DNA from: Scylla paramamosain
Lineage: Eukaryota; Arthropoda; Malacostraca; Decapoda; Portunidae
Assembly: GCF_035594125.1 (NCBI RefSeq)
Contig: NC_087157.1
Coordinates: 8,736,501 to 8,800,500 of the forward strand
Length of the DNA: 64,000 nucleotides
Direction: 5' to 3'
Below the pieces are notes generated by a model, which had not been told where the DNA came from, ran no database searches, and was given only the letters and a program-made list of their open reading frames with translations. Below are positions 1 to 45,402 of this stretch, one piece after another. Both the position numbers and the translations under genes were made by a program. Each line of letters starts with the position of its first letter. The stretch's first letter is position 1.

Positions 1-853
1 GTCCATTGAAAAACCAAAACTAGTTCCTAATTATTATTGGTAGTGTAATGTCTGGTAGTGTAATGTCTGGTAATATTAACTATTGGCTTATTCATGACTG
101 GCTCAGATATTTAGTTTGAGGTTTTCCCCCATTTTATTCCTTTTTAAAAAAAGACTGCCCAGCTAATTAAAGTAGAATCCTGTGCTACCCAAATGCTATG
201 GATGGGAAAACACTATTCACAATGCAAAAATGCACATAATAATATCAGGAATTGAAGTTGATAAATGTTAGCCCTGGCATATCTTGGCTAAAATATTAAG
301 CTGGAGGTGTTGAAAACTAGTGTAGTCAACTTAGTCATCACAATCATTCAACAAGGATTTTTGTGAAAATATAATAATTTGATTAGTACTAACCATCACA
401 AATATAGGAAGACATGATCATGTGATTAAGAGTTAGCTTGTAAATAGGGATATGGTCAAGCCTGGGAGTTGCTGAAAAACTCTATGCAGACCAAGCAAAT
501 GTACTGTCTTTTCCCTGCAGTGCTGCTGCTGAGGAAAGAGCCAATGCAACTGCTTAGCATTGTGGGCATGATTTAATTGTTCTGATTTTTGCCTATTTTT
601 GCTATTTTAAATATTTTACAATAAAAAATATGGGTGTTTGGGTTTCACTAATATGGGGTTCTACTATAGTTACCATGATAATTATCAAATGGGCACTACT
701 CAAATGTTACCAGTGGTTTCCTTGTACTGTAGTGATTGTCATTGTGGCCAATACCTTGGGATGGTTGTGTTTCACTAATTGCAGCCACATGCATAAAGTC
801 AGACATTAAAATTTTGAAGTGCCTGAAGTAGGAAACTGTGATGAATTGTACAG

Positions 854-855
<2 letters not shown>

Positions 856-946
<91 letters not shown>
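856..946. repeat. (CT)n(TA)n microsatellite
   Basis: Direct reading. Confidence 0.97.
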
Positions 947-1070
947 TTAGATATGAAAATAAAGTATATACATAATGCTTAAGTGTTTCATAAAAGCCCA
1001 GCTTATGTAAGTATTTGCATGTCGAAATTAAAGTAATAGTAACTTCCTTTGTAGCTTGATGATGCTATGA

Positions 1071-1290
1071 AAATAGTGGTACCTCAACTTATGAGTTTAA
1101 TTCATTCCGTGACAGAACTCATAATTCAATTTGCTCATTTATTTCAAATCAATTTTCCCCGCTGAAATGATTTGAAATGCCATTAATTTCTTACAACAGC
1201 CCAATTTTTTTTTGTTATATGTTTTTAAATACAGTAAACTGATGATATAACAAACCTGTTTATCAAATTTCTGGTATAACGGCCCCTTTA
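1071..1290. mobile_element. pogo/Tigger-like end fragment (T5)
   Basis: GTGGTACCTCAACTTATGAG, then AATTCATTCCGTGACAGAAC and AATCAATTTTCCCCGCTGAA, resembles the ends of Tigger-type MITEs. Near 1245 a second terminus-like stretch (ATTTCTGGTATAACGG) follows. The boundaries are unclear. Confidence 0.4.
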
Positions 1291-1435
1291 AGGCTATTGA
1301 ACACTAATTTTATTTTATGGAACTGTTCACAATTTATGGCATACTTCAAAATTATGGAATGCTTGCTTTATTTTATGAATGTCCTAGGTCTTAAAATGCA
1401 GGAGAGTTGGCTGACACACAGTCAACTGCATGTTT

Positions 1436-1491
1436 GAGAGATGAATTGTGGCTGTGTGACAGCCAGTGAGTGACCTTGACAATGGTTGATG

Positions 1492-1530
<39 letters not shown>

Positions 1531-1718
1531 TCACTTATCTGAGAGGGAAAGAGAGAGAGAGAGCATTGCATCATCAACCATTGTCAAGGTCACCAGCTGA
1601 GACACACAACCACAACCCTCTGTCTCTGTGTATGTGGTGTATTAATTTATCAGAGAGAGAGAGAGAGAATCAAATCAAATCATCAGGGTCACAATTCATC
1701 AGCCACAATTCATCTCTC
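1436..1718. repeat. Foldback (nested inverted repeat) with CT/GA core
   Basis: Two nested perfect inverted pairs are seen. The outer pair is 1436-1454 (GAGAGATGAATTGTGGCTG) with 1700-1718. The inner 24 nt pair is 1470-1493 (starting GTGACCTTGACAATGG) with 1570-1593. A CT tract follows the left inner arm and a GA tract precedes the right, extending the stem. Confidence 0.8.
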
Positions 1719-4700
1719 TCTCTCCCCATATGTGTTTATTATATAGAGGGTTTACTTTAAGAAAATGTATTTATAAATAACAAATGTATAAAAACAAGTG
1801 AAGTGAATGAGTGAGACAGATGTGGCACTCACTGTGCCAACTACCAGTGGCGTAGCTGAAGCTTGCTCATTACCTTGGATTTTGGCTTGCAACTCTAAGT
1901 AAAAAAATCAATGAAGCAACAGCTCATATCTTGAAAAACTCCTAAGTTTGGGCACTCATAAAAGGAGGTACTACTGCATAAGGAATTTTGTAGCTTGTAT
2001 ATATAGGCAGTTATGCCCCAATGAGCATTTAACTAAGTATCACCATTATGCCTACCAATGGACATTCTTCCAATTGGTTTTATATTTAATATATCTGAAA
2101 TCTGTTCCAAAGAACACTCCACAAGGAGAATGGCTATAACATGATTCTGCAGCATAACTTCAGAAGAGAATGGCAGGGAAATAAATATATTGGGACAATT
2201 GATCGAGTGATTAATGGAAGAATCTAGTACTAGGCATCAAAGACCATATGGTACTAAGTTACATAAATGAAGGGATAGGATAAAAAATCTTAGAGAAAAG
2301 GTGGATGGGGTTTGGAGATTAGATAGGAAGTTGGTACTATAGAGGAAGGAGTGAAGGGCAGAGATGTTACAAACAGGGAAAAGTATGAGTATGGGAGGCA
2401 GTGCCTTCACAGTAATTAGCAAGTAAATGAGTAAGAGTCAGTGGGGTGCTACAATTTGGTCATGGTAGTGTAGAGTAATATGTCATGAGGTAAAGATGAG
2501 TAAGTTAAGTGTGGCCAATACAGAGGCATGCTAAGGCTGTTTGCCCATGTATTTCATCTGGATAAAGAAAAATATCTACAATTAGATTTCTTGGACCAAG
2601 GGATGAGTAGTATTGACAGAGAGGAAGTGGCTGAGGGAACATTGGAAATCTGAATATAAAATTAAGTAATCTCCAGAGAAGAATAACATGTAACACCAAG
2701 AAAAACAGCATGTAGGTTCTGTGGTAAAGATTACAAGAAGTTCTTGTAAATACACAACTTACGGGTGATAAAAGGAAAGCAGAATTGCAAAGATCATGTC
2801 CATGCGCTTGATGTGTGTAAGGGCCAGTAGCAAGGATTTTCAAGTAATGACTCCAGTTTGAGGAAAAATCATTGGATCAAAGTTAGAGAAAGATGATGGG
2901 GAGTAATGGATTGACAGGAATGTGAGGAGGATGAGACCATTCAGGTTGCAGAGGGGAGGTCCCAGAGCATGTTAACCCCACAGTATAGTAGGGAAAGTAA
3001 ACTGTTAGCCCCTCAGAGCCTCCACAAGAAGTAAGGGGAGTAAAAGAGAAGGGTTCTCTCATGCACATGACACTCCAGACCATTAATGACTGAACTCAAG
3101 GTTAACCTCGCATCCCATAGGCATGCCTCTGATGGTCTCACCCCATAGAAAAAAATGTAAGGAGACTGAGGGTTAATGGATGAGGAAAGGAGTGGGAACA
3201 ATGTCATGTGGCATGATGCACAACCACAAGACAAAGCAGGACTGGCCGTGAGGTACCTGAGGTTCAGCTTGTCAGATCCAAGCTTGAACCCCAGTTATGT
3301 TCACCTCTGCTCATTTATGATAAATTCATTTTGCAGTGTTTTGTAAAAGAGAATATAGTTTTCATCTAATAATTATAAAAGCAAGTATGAAAAAGGAATA
3401 GGACAAACAAAATTTGTCAGGCTATGAATGGGTGTCTGAGGCCAGGGTAGAGGGCCTGGTGCCTCCACCCCAGCATTAGGTAACTCCAAAAATCTCCATA
3501 TTAACAATGAGCTTAGAGTATTGAGATAATTGTGACCACAGCAAGCCCAAATTTAGGCCATGGTTATATTAGCAACAACCAATGCTCAGTGGCTAGTTGG
3601 GCTGGGAATTTTCAGTAAACCAAAACCAAACCCAGTGGTTACTGTATCAACTGTCACTTCACAACATAGCTATTCACATCCAGGCTCACAAATAAGATGT
3701 CAAGGATTTCTCAATGCCTAGAAAAGGATCCTGAAGTGCCCAGATACCAGAACACTATGGGAACAAGTAATATTCCCAAGATTCACAGAAAACATTAGGT
3801 ACACCAACTTCTAGACAAGTCTGAGTACTCCCACAACTGGACTTTCCCAGTTTAACTAAGTACCATACCAGTTGCAAACCAAACACAAAAAGGCAGCTGC
3901 CTCAAAGCAGTAAATTAAACCTGTGAATCTCCTCCACTTGGAGAATATGAAAAATGGACAAGGGTGAGTGGGTCTCCAGCTGTCTTATCCTTGGAGAGAA
4001 TACAGACAATAGAGAAAGAATACAAAGATGGTATATAGTAGTGTAGGTCACCAACTCTCCTTTCTGGAAGAGACCAGGCACCACCAACTGATTTACTATC
4101 CTTTAAAACTAGATTGTCTAGGCTCCGAAAGCTACAACTGAAAACTTTTTTTTTATTTGTAATAAAGGATGGAAAAGGTAAGTCAATTAATCAAGTGCAT
4201 GACAGGTTTCATAAGCTCTATTAAGAGATAGTTGTACTTACAGCACTCAGGAATATTTTTCACTAGCGCTGTCTCCCGCAGTGCCTGGGAGGACCACCTG
4301 ACACCCACACACAGCCATGCACTCGCACTTCCACACATGCATGCAACTTTTCATCTGACCAAATACTTAAAGATGTCACGTGTGAAAAATACAGTGGCGC
4401 AGTTTTTCAGTCAAAAAACTTCCTGACTTTTCTCCACTACAACCTTTACATAGGTTGACCATACAAATTATAAATAAATAAATACATAAATACATAAATC
4501 TTTCTGCTAAGGGAGATTCCTTGGCGTCAAAACAACACAACATAACATTTAACATTCGACGCACTTAATGCCCTCCTATTTTTGCTTGTCTTGAAAAGAC
4601 ATCCAGCACACAGCAGCAAATTTTACACAGAAAGCCACATCTTAGCTTACTGGTTAATGCAAGGGGATGTGAGACACAGAAGGAAGGACGGTATTATGGA

Positions 4701-5730
4701 TTGTCACAACCAGATAAAGTGCGTTGTTGCATGGGATAAGCCCAACTCCCATTAGGGAGAGGTTCCTTGCTTCTCACTAGTGGTCCTTGCCTTGTACTCC
4801 TCATGTATGGTCAGAGAAGGCTACTATGGACTTGACTGTATACAAAGATACTGATTTAGACACAAGCACCTCATTACAGACTAATCTAATACTGTTACTC
4901 CTTCAACATACATACAATTAATATAAAAGTCAACTTAAAATAAAAAAATAAAGTTCTTTACCTTCAGTAGTTCATGATACAATGAAAATTATATTTTCTA
5001 CACTGTATACACCAACACATCAACCTACAATGGAGAAGCTGCAAACACTAGCTTAAAAATTCAATGTGATATGAATCTTGGAGTTGCTGTACAGTGAGGC
5101 TTTGTCTGAAGCACTACTGAATCAGGCTGACCACAACTAACAAGAATGATCATTAAGTTGACATTATGTTAATGACTTGAGTTTGATCCAATTAGTTTGT
5201 GACAATTATTAGAATTATCCTTATATTTCAAAGTTCTAGCACTTCTGTTAAAATTATATAAAGCTTTAGTGTGTGGGAGTAAAGTGGGCCACAGGGCAGC
5301 CCCCTCAACACCTTTCTTACACAATACCAAGTCTCTTCTTAGGCCTCATTAGAATAAAACAACTTATATGCTAGGAATGAGTGACAACAAAGTTAACTTT
5401 TTTGGGGGAAAAGAATTAATATTTTCTATTCTTGACTTGCCTATTATTCTGTGGGTGATGCTGCCAAATATCCTCACCACAGTGTCTGCCTATGCAATTC
5501 CTATTTTCATCCTCAAAACACAGGTCTTGTGCTCAATAGTCTCACACAAAAAAATTTACCCTCCTGATGTCTTCACACCATCCCTTAGCACCAGTCACTG
5601 TGCTTTCATACTCATGAATAACTTGACATGAAAATGACCAGGTTATGATGCAGCACTAAGTGACTCAGGGCAGTTGCAGGTCTTAGGTTCCAAACCAGCC
5701 AAATGCTTAGATTTTCAATAACTGAGACTG

Positions 5731-5834
<104 letters not shown>

Positions 5835-7922
5835 AGGAAAGTAAAAATACCATGTGAACTAAATGCATGCTGCAGCCAAGCTGCATGTTAGATCCTTAAA
5901 ACATTGCCATGATGAGCTCATCACCATCTGTGTCACAGGTAGTTCAGTTTCCACCTTTTAGTTAGTTTGACCAATGCAGAATAAAAACTGCACATTTTCA
6001 AAAATTGGATATTTCAAGCTCACACTCACAAGAATTAAATTTAGTAACTTTCATTCAGCAATTCTGCAGAGACAGCACCAGCAGCAGTAATTAATGTGTC
6101 AAGTATTACTTAATACCTCAAATTTCTGCCTGGAAATATTTCCCAGGATCCTTAACAAGTTAATTCACCACACAAACATAAGATGGTGTGTTACAGAGGA
6201 CTATGCAAAGATAATCAATGAAAGACTGCAGTAGAGCCAGTGACAAACAGATTTTTCTTGATGTATGAAGTGGCAAGGGGGGACACTATAGAATGGAATA
6301 TGTGTTATGTCTGCAGCTGTGTAAAGCAAAGATGTGCAAATTGGGAGCAAGGTGAAGTGGTCTTCAAAATCTGCCATAGTGATGGAATGATGATTCTAAA
6401 TCAGGTCAAGTTAGATCACACTTTGATATGAACAAGAACTGCATCCTTGCAACACTTCTATGAACAAGTTGATTTCCATGCAAATGGCAGATTATTTGTG
6501 GTAAAAAGTGCTTCCCAGGATAATGTGAGCATATAATGCCACCAACAATCAGTCATGATAATTTGTGAGTGCTGGAAACTTGACTTATGTTAGTCCAAGA
6601 ATTATGCACAAATGCAAAAACAAGAACTCATAACCTGAGCAAGTAAGGTTTTCTGAAACAGCACTGATATAGACCAAGAGTTGTTGCAGCACTGGTGCAG
6701 TTCAGCCACAGCAATGTACCTAAAGTAGCTGTTCTTTAGCTGATCCATCTAAACAACAAATTGTACTAACTTTATATTCCGTGACACATTAATGATATTA
6801 GTCAAATATTATAATTAAAATGTGAAAATATAAGAATTATGCTTTTTGCAGGAGTAGCTGGAACCAGAAGGCAGCACCAGTCACAGGTTCCTGCTGCAAT
6901 AACTACCACGACATAACTTACACATAACATTCATTATGATGCCTTACTGGAGTACAATACCTGTATCTTAAATAATCTATATACAAAGCTGACATGACGA
7001 CTACATACTGGCTTATCCCTATCTATGAGAGATGAAAAACGTGTGCAGTTAAGATATAATTATGAAAAATGAATAATGGACTTAGTGCGATAGTTTTGAA
7101 TAATAACACAGCCATTGGTTGGTTGGAGTCCTGGTCCTAAAGCAACAAGTCAGGCTAACACTTGGTGGCATCCCAAGGCTGCTGTGTGTTCCTTCCACAC
7201 AACTTGCACATCTTGTGCACTCACACTGTTTCCGGCTCAGCACTACTCAGAACACTCCACTGTCCCAGCCAGCAGTGCTCCAGGCCTCGGCTGTCCCAGG
7301 TCCACTGGGAGAGGACTACAGTTGCTTGCTATGGATACAAACTTTAGGAAATGTAAAAAAACATTATTAACTTCCTTAGAAGGAAAGGAAGGCAAGACTG
7401 TCCACTACCTAGGATAACCCTGCATTGCCAATGAATCACTCCAATAGGCAGTGCAAATGCTGCCAGCCTTACCTACAATGCCTCAGGGCCATGAAAACAT
7501 TAAAAATTCAAGCTAACATCTACAGCTAAGCTACTGAAACGAGATCAAAGTATCTTAACTGAGGTGTGAGGCCACCCCTCACTGCACCGAGACATTATAA
7601 AATGCAACACAACTTCTCACCATCTAGGAACCTGCAGTGGACGCAACACAAGAAATTAGCTTGAGGAAGGCCACAATGACCGGATCTGAACCAACTTTTC
7701 TAAAAATCTAAATTAAGCTTCAAGGTCTTTTATATAAAAATTCTACTCATAATGAAATTGTGTGTGAATCTTGCCAGTGCTTCCTTGCCGGTGCTCCATG
7801 TCTGGGACCCCAGTGCCCAGCCTCCACCTGCTGTACAGACGTGATATCCAGTATTTGTGAAGCTCATCAATAGTTCTTTTTACAAGTGATACATCACAGC
7901 ACTAGGAAACTCTGTAAGATGT

Positions 7923-8100
<178 letters not shown>

Positions 8101-8200
8101 TCAAGAAAGGATTTTCTATAAAGTTTACAATATAAAACTTTATACTGAACATTAGTCATGGGCTCCTCCACTTTAAAATATTTACATATCACTCAATGAT

Positions 8201-37716
<29,516 letters not shown>

Positions 37717-38208
37717 GCACCGGGGCCTCCCTCCTTCCCTCTCCTCTTCCCGTCATGCAGTCCCTCCCCCCTTCCCTTCTTCCTCTCAGCACTTTGACGC
37801 AACCTATCTCTTCTTTACTATTTCATTATACCAGTTATGGCGTCTCATGTACTCTTTCTCTGTCTCATCCAGTTAATACAGTATATGCGTGTCCCTTTAT
37901 TGCTCAACAGCTACGGAATCGTTCAGTCCCTCCTCTCTCCCGTCACTTCCTCAATATAACTTCTTAATTTCCTCTCGTCATGCAGTCTCATTTCGTCCTC
38001 CTCCCTCCCCACACCATGCTCAGCAGGTGCGAGCAGTTTCATTCATGTCGGGCATCCTCATTCAGGTTGCGCATCTCATTCTATCTTAACATAATATGGT
38101 ATTAAATGTAATATTCCTCCCACACAATGTTAATAATCGCATCAAATGCAGCATTCCTCCCACGCATTGTTAATATTTTATTTCATTGTACAGATAAAAA
38201 TGTCCATT

Positions 38209-38209
<1 letters not shown>

Positions 38210-38258
<49 letters not shown>
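38210..38258. repeat. (TA)n microsatellite
   Basis: About 500 bp upstream of the XPO4 start codon. Confidence 0.95.
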
Positions 38259-38262
<4 letters not shown>

Positions 38263-39040
38263 TATTATTTTTTTTTTTCCCTATCAATCCTCCACCCCTC
38301 CCTCCTCACATTTATGAGCTTAGTGGCATGCGTGTTCATCCAATCGTTGCTACTCTATCATTCAACGTGTAGTTACATGTGGCAGGGACTGGCGCTGTAT
38401 GGAGTATTAAAGTATTATTATTGCATCATGAAGTATGTAGCCTACCCCATAACTGCAGAGAATTCAATGGTTTACTTATTTATTTATTTATTATGATTAT
38501 GCGAATTATCATATTGCAAATATACATTCAATATCAGTATTTCATGTACAATTTTCCTAGTGATTTGTGAATGTTAAGTCCATAAAAGGAGAACAGAGAG
38601 ATTAATAAAGGATTTTAGGAGATATCTGAAGGAGGAAGCAGAAATTAGATTACCGGATGTACATAGTAAATCTAATGATCATCCTACCGTAGCTTGGAGC
38701 ATCGTAACGTCGTGTGTCAGTCATTATTCGGTTATCTCCTCCAGCAGTCACCAAAGACTCCGCCCATGCATGTTGATGTACTTTACTTAGTTCCCAGAAT
38801 TACTGCATCATTCAAGCAACCGTGCGTTATATTTTTGTAAGGGGATATAAGATTGAAACACAAAAAGTATTAAGCACATTTTTTACTCAAAAAAAAAAAA
38901 AAAAAAAAAAACAAGTACTTCCTAGTATAATAATCTGTGTACACAAAACGCTGTACACCCGGTTAACTTCCACAGCATGTAGTTACACTGTCATAATATC
39001 TTCTGGACGTGGCACAATGCTTGAGAATATTAGGGACGGT

Positions 39041-39700
<660 letters not shown>

Positions 39701-41542
39701 AAAAAAAAATATTATAATGACAACAATAAAATAAAAAGTAATAGTAATGTACTTATTTTCTTTAATGATGAACACCACAAAACACAGTAGCTTTGTAGGA
39801 CAGTAGGTGAAGGCTGAGTTGTGCATCTGTTAGTGCTTAGTAAGTCCAGTAATGATAATGGACTACCAGTGAATCAGCATGGGTCTCTTACCATAGAATA
39901 GAACATAGCTTACTCCTGTACAAACAGGCACACTTTTATTTATTATTTTTTAATGTAAGGGCACTGGTCAAGGACAACAAAAAGAGCATAAAAAACCCTG
40001 TGGCGGATGTCCAACACCCTACCACTGTGCACCAGAAATTTATGAAAGATAAAGGGGTGCCTTATGATATAAGATGAGAGAAACAAGTAGTGAGGAGTAA
40101 CTATGTCCCAGGATTGCCACTTTCTTATAAGGGTTTGCATTTTCAGCTGGGGGTGGGTTGAACTTGTAACCCACTTCACCTCCTTGGGCACCAGTGGCGA
40201 AGGTACGGCAGCTTACATTGCCTTTACGCATCTGTGGTGTACTCAAGGAACACACACAGTATGGTGTTAACAACACATAGGATAAAACAGAACTAGAACA
40301 CCAATGAGGATCTGGTTTGAAGGATCACATGTGGTGAATTAGCATACAAAGGCCAATGCCAGGTTATAGAATATTACATTTGTCTAGGCAGACACATGGG
40401 AAGCTAAGTACCTGTTATTGCACAGGCCTGAGACTAGACAGAGTATTTAGCTGGAGTTTGGATGGAATGTCCACCTTGAGTAATAGTAAGCTGAGTAAGG
40501 AAGAGTTGTACATTGCTTGGGATGCTGGCTGGAGTGCAACTGTCTTGAAAGGGAGCAGAAGTGTAACTCTGATTGCTCCTTGAGTGTAAATCAATCAAGT
40601 TGATTGACAACAGTTTTATTTCAGGAGCATGAATCGCTTGACTTGGATCCTCATTGGTTCATCCACTCGTTAAGGTGTATTTTTACATTTAAATAAAAAT
40701 CAGTACCCATCACCGTTGAAACCACTGTAACAAGTTCTGAGGTGGCAGTCCCAAAAGAAAACTCAAAAGTTTCACACAGAATTGGAGGATAAGTGTCTTG
40801 AGGTCTCTGTAATAAAACAAAAGCAATCATGTTTTTTTCCAACTGAAGATAAAAGTAGGGCTTGCATCAGGTCATTAAATCTGTGTCTGGTCATGAAATC
40901 AGTTGTGGCTGGTAAGCCTGTTGTTGAAGGCTGGTTTGGTAAAACACATACAATGAAGGTGTGCTACTTCTCTTTGGAATGAAAAGAGAAGGATATTATT
41001 TTTAAGGAAAGGTAAGATAAATGCCAAATTTCATACAAAATCTTTACTACAATCTAATTTCCTGACTATTTACAAACTTCAGCTTGAGATGACTTCCTCT
41101 CACAAAATCGTACTTCAAAATAGAGGAAATATTTGACATTGAACAATATGAAGCACATTACAGCAAACATTTTCACTTACAAAAAAATATTGGCAACTTG
41201 TACAGAAGCTTTCACAGCCATCAGTGTGAACATTCTGAATAATCTTGCATTGCTGTTTAAAACTGTTCTCACTTCATCTCTTAAAGGGATACAGGTTTCA
41301 TACACTCTGGAGCCTCAAGAAATAGTAATACAAAATATAGGTCTCTATAGTAGAGTAGAGGTGAAATGTGCATCTGTCACAGAGTTTGGTCAGTCCAGTA
41401 GTGATCACAGGCTGCCAACAAGTAGCATATGGCTCACAGCACAGGGCAGGACATAGTTGGCTTCCCTACTCACTACCTAAAGGCTAAAAGGATCAGCAGT
41501 GAGAATATTAAAGAAAGATTAAGGCATCTCTTGGTTTTTATA

Positions 41543-41545
<3 letters not shown>

Positions 41546-41631
<86 letters not shown>
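41546..41631. repeat. (TA)n microsatellite
   Basis: Direct reading; intergenic. Confidence 0.95.
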
Positions 41632-41635
<4 letters not shown>

Positions 41636-41970
41636 GCAACACTGTAAAGACAGGCCAAACCACAGAACACCCAATCTTCACTTACTGCTATATTTGTTAC
41701 TCAAAATAATTTTCTTTTTACATATATTAAAATAATGAACTTTATAGTTGTGTGATGCCTTGACAAAGATATGAATGGTGGGTTGTAGAGAGCTAAGCAA
41801 GTGATCATGTAGCATTTGGCATGAAAGACTCTAAACCTGCACACATACTTATCCTATTAGTTCTTAATCTGAAGGTGAAAATTCCTGTCCTTCTTATCTG
41901 ATACATTCTCTTTTGACTTTTTTTTTGCCTCATATTGTAGCAGACTAAATATATCTCTTCACACTCTTAC

Positions 41971-42192
<222 letters not shown>

Positions 42193-43762
42193 AAACAGGA
42201 TGGATGACAAAATTACCAGCTCAAGTGATATTCATGGACAAAAGGTTACTGATTTCCAAACTCCCTCATATCATTGCCACTTAATACAACTGATAATCTT
42301 CTCGTGATGCTGTTTTCATTCAGACGAATGACACATTTCTCAGCTAGTCTTCATCTGGAAAAGTGCTCTCCTGTTTTCTAAAATACTCCTCAAAATGAAG
42401 GCTGTACAAATTCCATCATCTATAACTCTGCTTGGTATACAGATAAGTTACAAAGAAAACAGCAATATCTGCCTAGCTTAACAACACTGAAGAGTCTGAC
42501 TTTCAGTGTGTTATAAGTGTGATCGATTTCAGAGAGCATTTTATCCTTCAACTGATTCAGGACCCATTCTCTCTTCTACTCAACTTCTGGGGTATGAAAT
42601 GATGATGATTTTGATGGTGGTGGTGATGGTGGTGATGAAAAGTATGGTGTGAACACACATTCTCATCCTGATGATCTATTCACCACACACGGGCCTTGAC
42701 ACAAACACTGGCCTCTAACACTGGGTAACTGGTCTGTGTGACTAGAGAGCAATTCCATATTTGAAAGAAAATAGTACAAGTATTCATGCAATGGCCAGTT
42801 AAGATCACATTATTATACTGTTGCCTAAATTCCACTGTACACAAGACTTAGTACAAATAAGATGCTGATATGGCTTTTTCACTTTTCACTATAACTACAG
42901 TGCATTTTTAATACCTAAAATGTGATATATACACTATTTTGTGGTACCTCAACTTTTTTTTTCCCCCAAGTTATACACATTGCAAATAGATTTATCTCCC
43001 ACTATGACATTTTGTAACAGGTGAAATTCTCTAAATAAAAATTTCAAGGCTCTGCAACTTTGTGATTCCTATGTAATTTTTGTTTTCACCAAGCTGTTCA
43101 TGCAGTAAGTGTGTCAGTTTCTACTTGGTTCTTAATGGTGGTGTTACTTTTGCCTTCTCAGATAGCATTAATTTTTTGAGCCTGGCTCACTGACTTTGCA
43201 GCAGAGGCATCAACAGATGATCAGAGATCTCATGCATATTAAAAGTGTGCCTGACTAGTTTAAGTTCCTGCTAAGTGTTCATGTTGCTGCACTCTGCTTG
43301 CCAAAAGTGCTCAGTAAATCTACATTTCTTTCACTATACAACAGTGAAGTTATTTTCACAATATTTTACACAAATCACCTGGAGGTCTAGCATACAAAAG
43401 AGATACAACCAAATGATAACAAATTATACACTAGGTCACACTTTCTTCTCATGCTGTACTTATTGGATTTGCTATTTGTGATGGTGAGCATGTTTTCAAA
43501 ATGCTACACACTTCCACTGATACCAGCTTGATGGAAAAGGATGCTTCTAGACAGGCAGCTATCTTTTTTTCCCCATCTCAAAATAAAGATATCTAGACCT
43601 GAACTCTTGCTAAGATAATATTAAAGGAATCTTTCATGAATGCTTGCAAAGACAGCTTGTCATGATAATGCTTGTCATCCAAGAGCAATCTGCAATGGTA
43701 TAACCAGTTCTCTGTTTTACATATACTTACAAAGTGTACTGTGCTTTCACACTCTTCTGCCT

Positions 43763-43873
<111 letters not shown>

Positions 43874-45402
43874 ATGAGATGAATTTATCAAATTAACTTT
43901 ATAACAACCAATCTGCTTTCTCACCCAATCATTTGCTTCTGTATTTTTCCACCTTTCCTTTCTTGAAACTGCACCATGGCTCAGGTACCTTTCTAAAGCT
44001 TCTGACTAAATATGAAGGATTACATACAGCCTCAAGTTAATGTAAGAAGTGGAACAAAGAAAGGAATGCAAGGACTGCAATTTGATTGGGACAGCTGTAG
44101 ATTTCCCTGCTTTAACCACCCAACTGGAGGGAGATTCTGGAGGGCACAGCATATTACTGATCAAAACAGACTGAAGAATATTTGGGAATCACCTACTGAT
44201 GCATTGAAGGATGAGATCTTGTGTATAATCTCCTTGCCCATTACAAGTGAGATCTGAATATATTCTTCACACTACACTCAATGATTATTTTGATGTGAAT
44301 TTTCCTTTACTGACATTAATCTTTAAAACTAGTCACCTAGGAGCCCAGTAGCATTACTGGGTCAGTAAAACCTCATGAGCAGCATGATTTTAGTCAAACA
44401 TGCTCTCAAAATCTTCAGGTACAAGAAGAATGAATCCCTTTAAAAAAATTGGTTTCATGTCTAATTGTTGTAATATACTTGAGTATCTCTACAAGCTGTA
44501 TTTTCCATTACATTGCTTGCCATATGCATGTTTGTAAAATCTGATATAGGATTAAGAAACTTACACTTTTAAGAGAATCATATTTTGGAATTTAAGCTTA
44601 TATAATGCTGTAAGGCTTATGAAGTGATAAGTTTCTGTTTCATGACAGCACCATTTGCAGCTTCCCTCATTAAGAAAAACTGGTTCTTGCTGTTCCTTCT
44701 CTGTACTGCTTACGGAAAAGCTTTGCCATATAAATCACTCTGCTTATCACATGTTTTCTCTTCAAGCAGAATAATTTAATGACAGCAGAGTATTATATAT
44801 AATATTAAAAATAATTGATCTATTCAATGTCTATCTTAAAAACCACACTCTACAGAAATAAAGTAAATTTAATTAGGTGAAACTGTTACATCTCACACTT
44901 GTCTTGTACATAAAATGTAAAATTTTATATTTAGACAATTATTCCAAACCACATGCTACCAGTGTGCTCCAAGACTCCCAGCCCTTAGACTACTGACATC
45001 TCTACAATAGTAGTGGTTCATGCATGCTGTGAAAACACTGAATCCTACCATGTAAATCTGTTAGTCCAATTTTATAGCTTAAATATGTTGCAATAATATC
45101 AATCAAAATGATCTTAGCATCAATGAAGCATCATTGTGGTAAACCACTTCTATTATTTTAACATTATATGGCATGAAAACTTGTGGCAGTGGTCCTACAC
45201 TCCTGATGCAGACACTTGAACTCCTAAGAATGTAGAATACTGAATGCTGGGCATGGTTCATTGCTTCAAAAGTTGTTATAACTCATCTGTAAATACAAAT
45301 ACACAAATAATAAATACTATACTAGCAGTTAAGTGAAAGAGTCAATGGCAGCTTGTGGATTGCCCTGCCCACCTCACTAAGAGCTTTGTGTCCTTGGCTT
45401 CC

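Noticed and set aside
2505..2843. 112-codon frame on the minus strand in the 3' flank
   Set aside because: No recognisable family, no splice or expression support, and composition like the surrounding DNA.
39935..40290. Possible SINE or tRNA-derived element on the minus strand
   Set aside because: The end resembles a LINE-like 3' terminus (TTGACCAGTGCCCTTACATT), but no tRNA A/B boxes or second copy could be confirmed by eye.
40651..40842. 63-codon minus-strand frame with a protein-like stretch (ILCETFEFSFGTATSELVTV)
   Set aside because: No family recognised, no paired exon or clear splice context found. It could be a pseudogene fragment, but there is not enough to call it.
44012..44257. 81-codon plus-strand frame downstream of SCAP
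   Set aside because: Single isolated frame without homology; expected by chance at this length.
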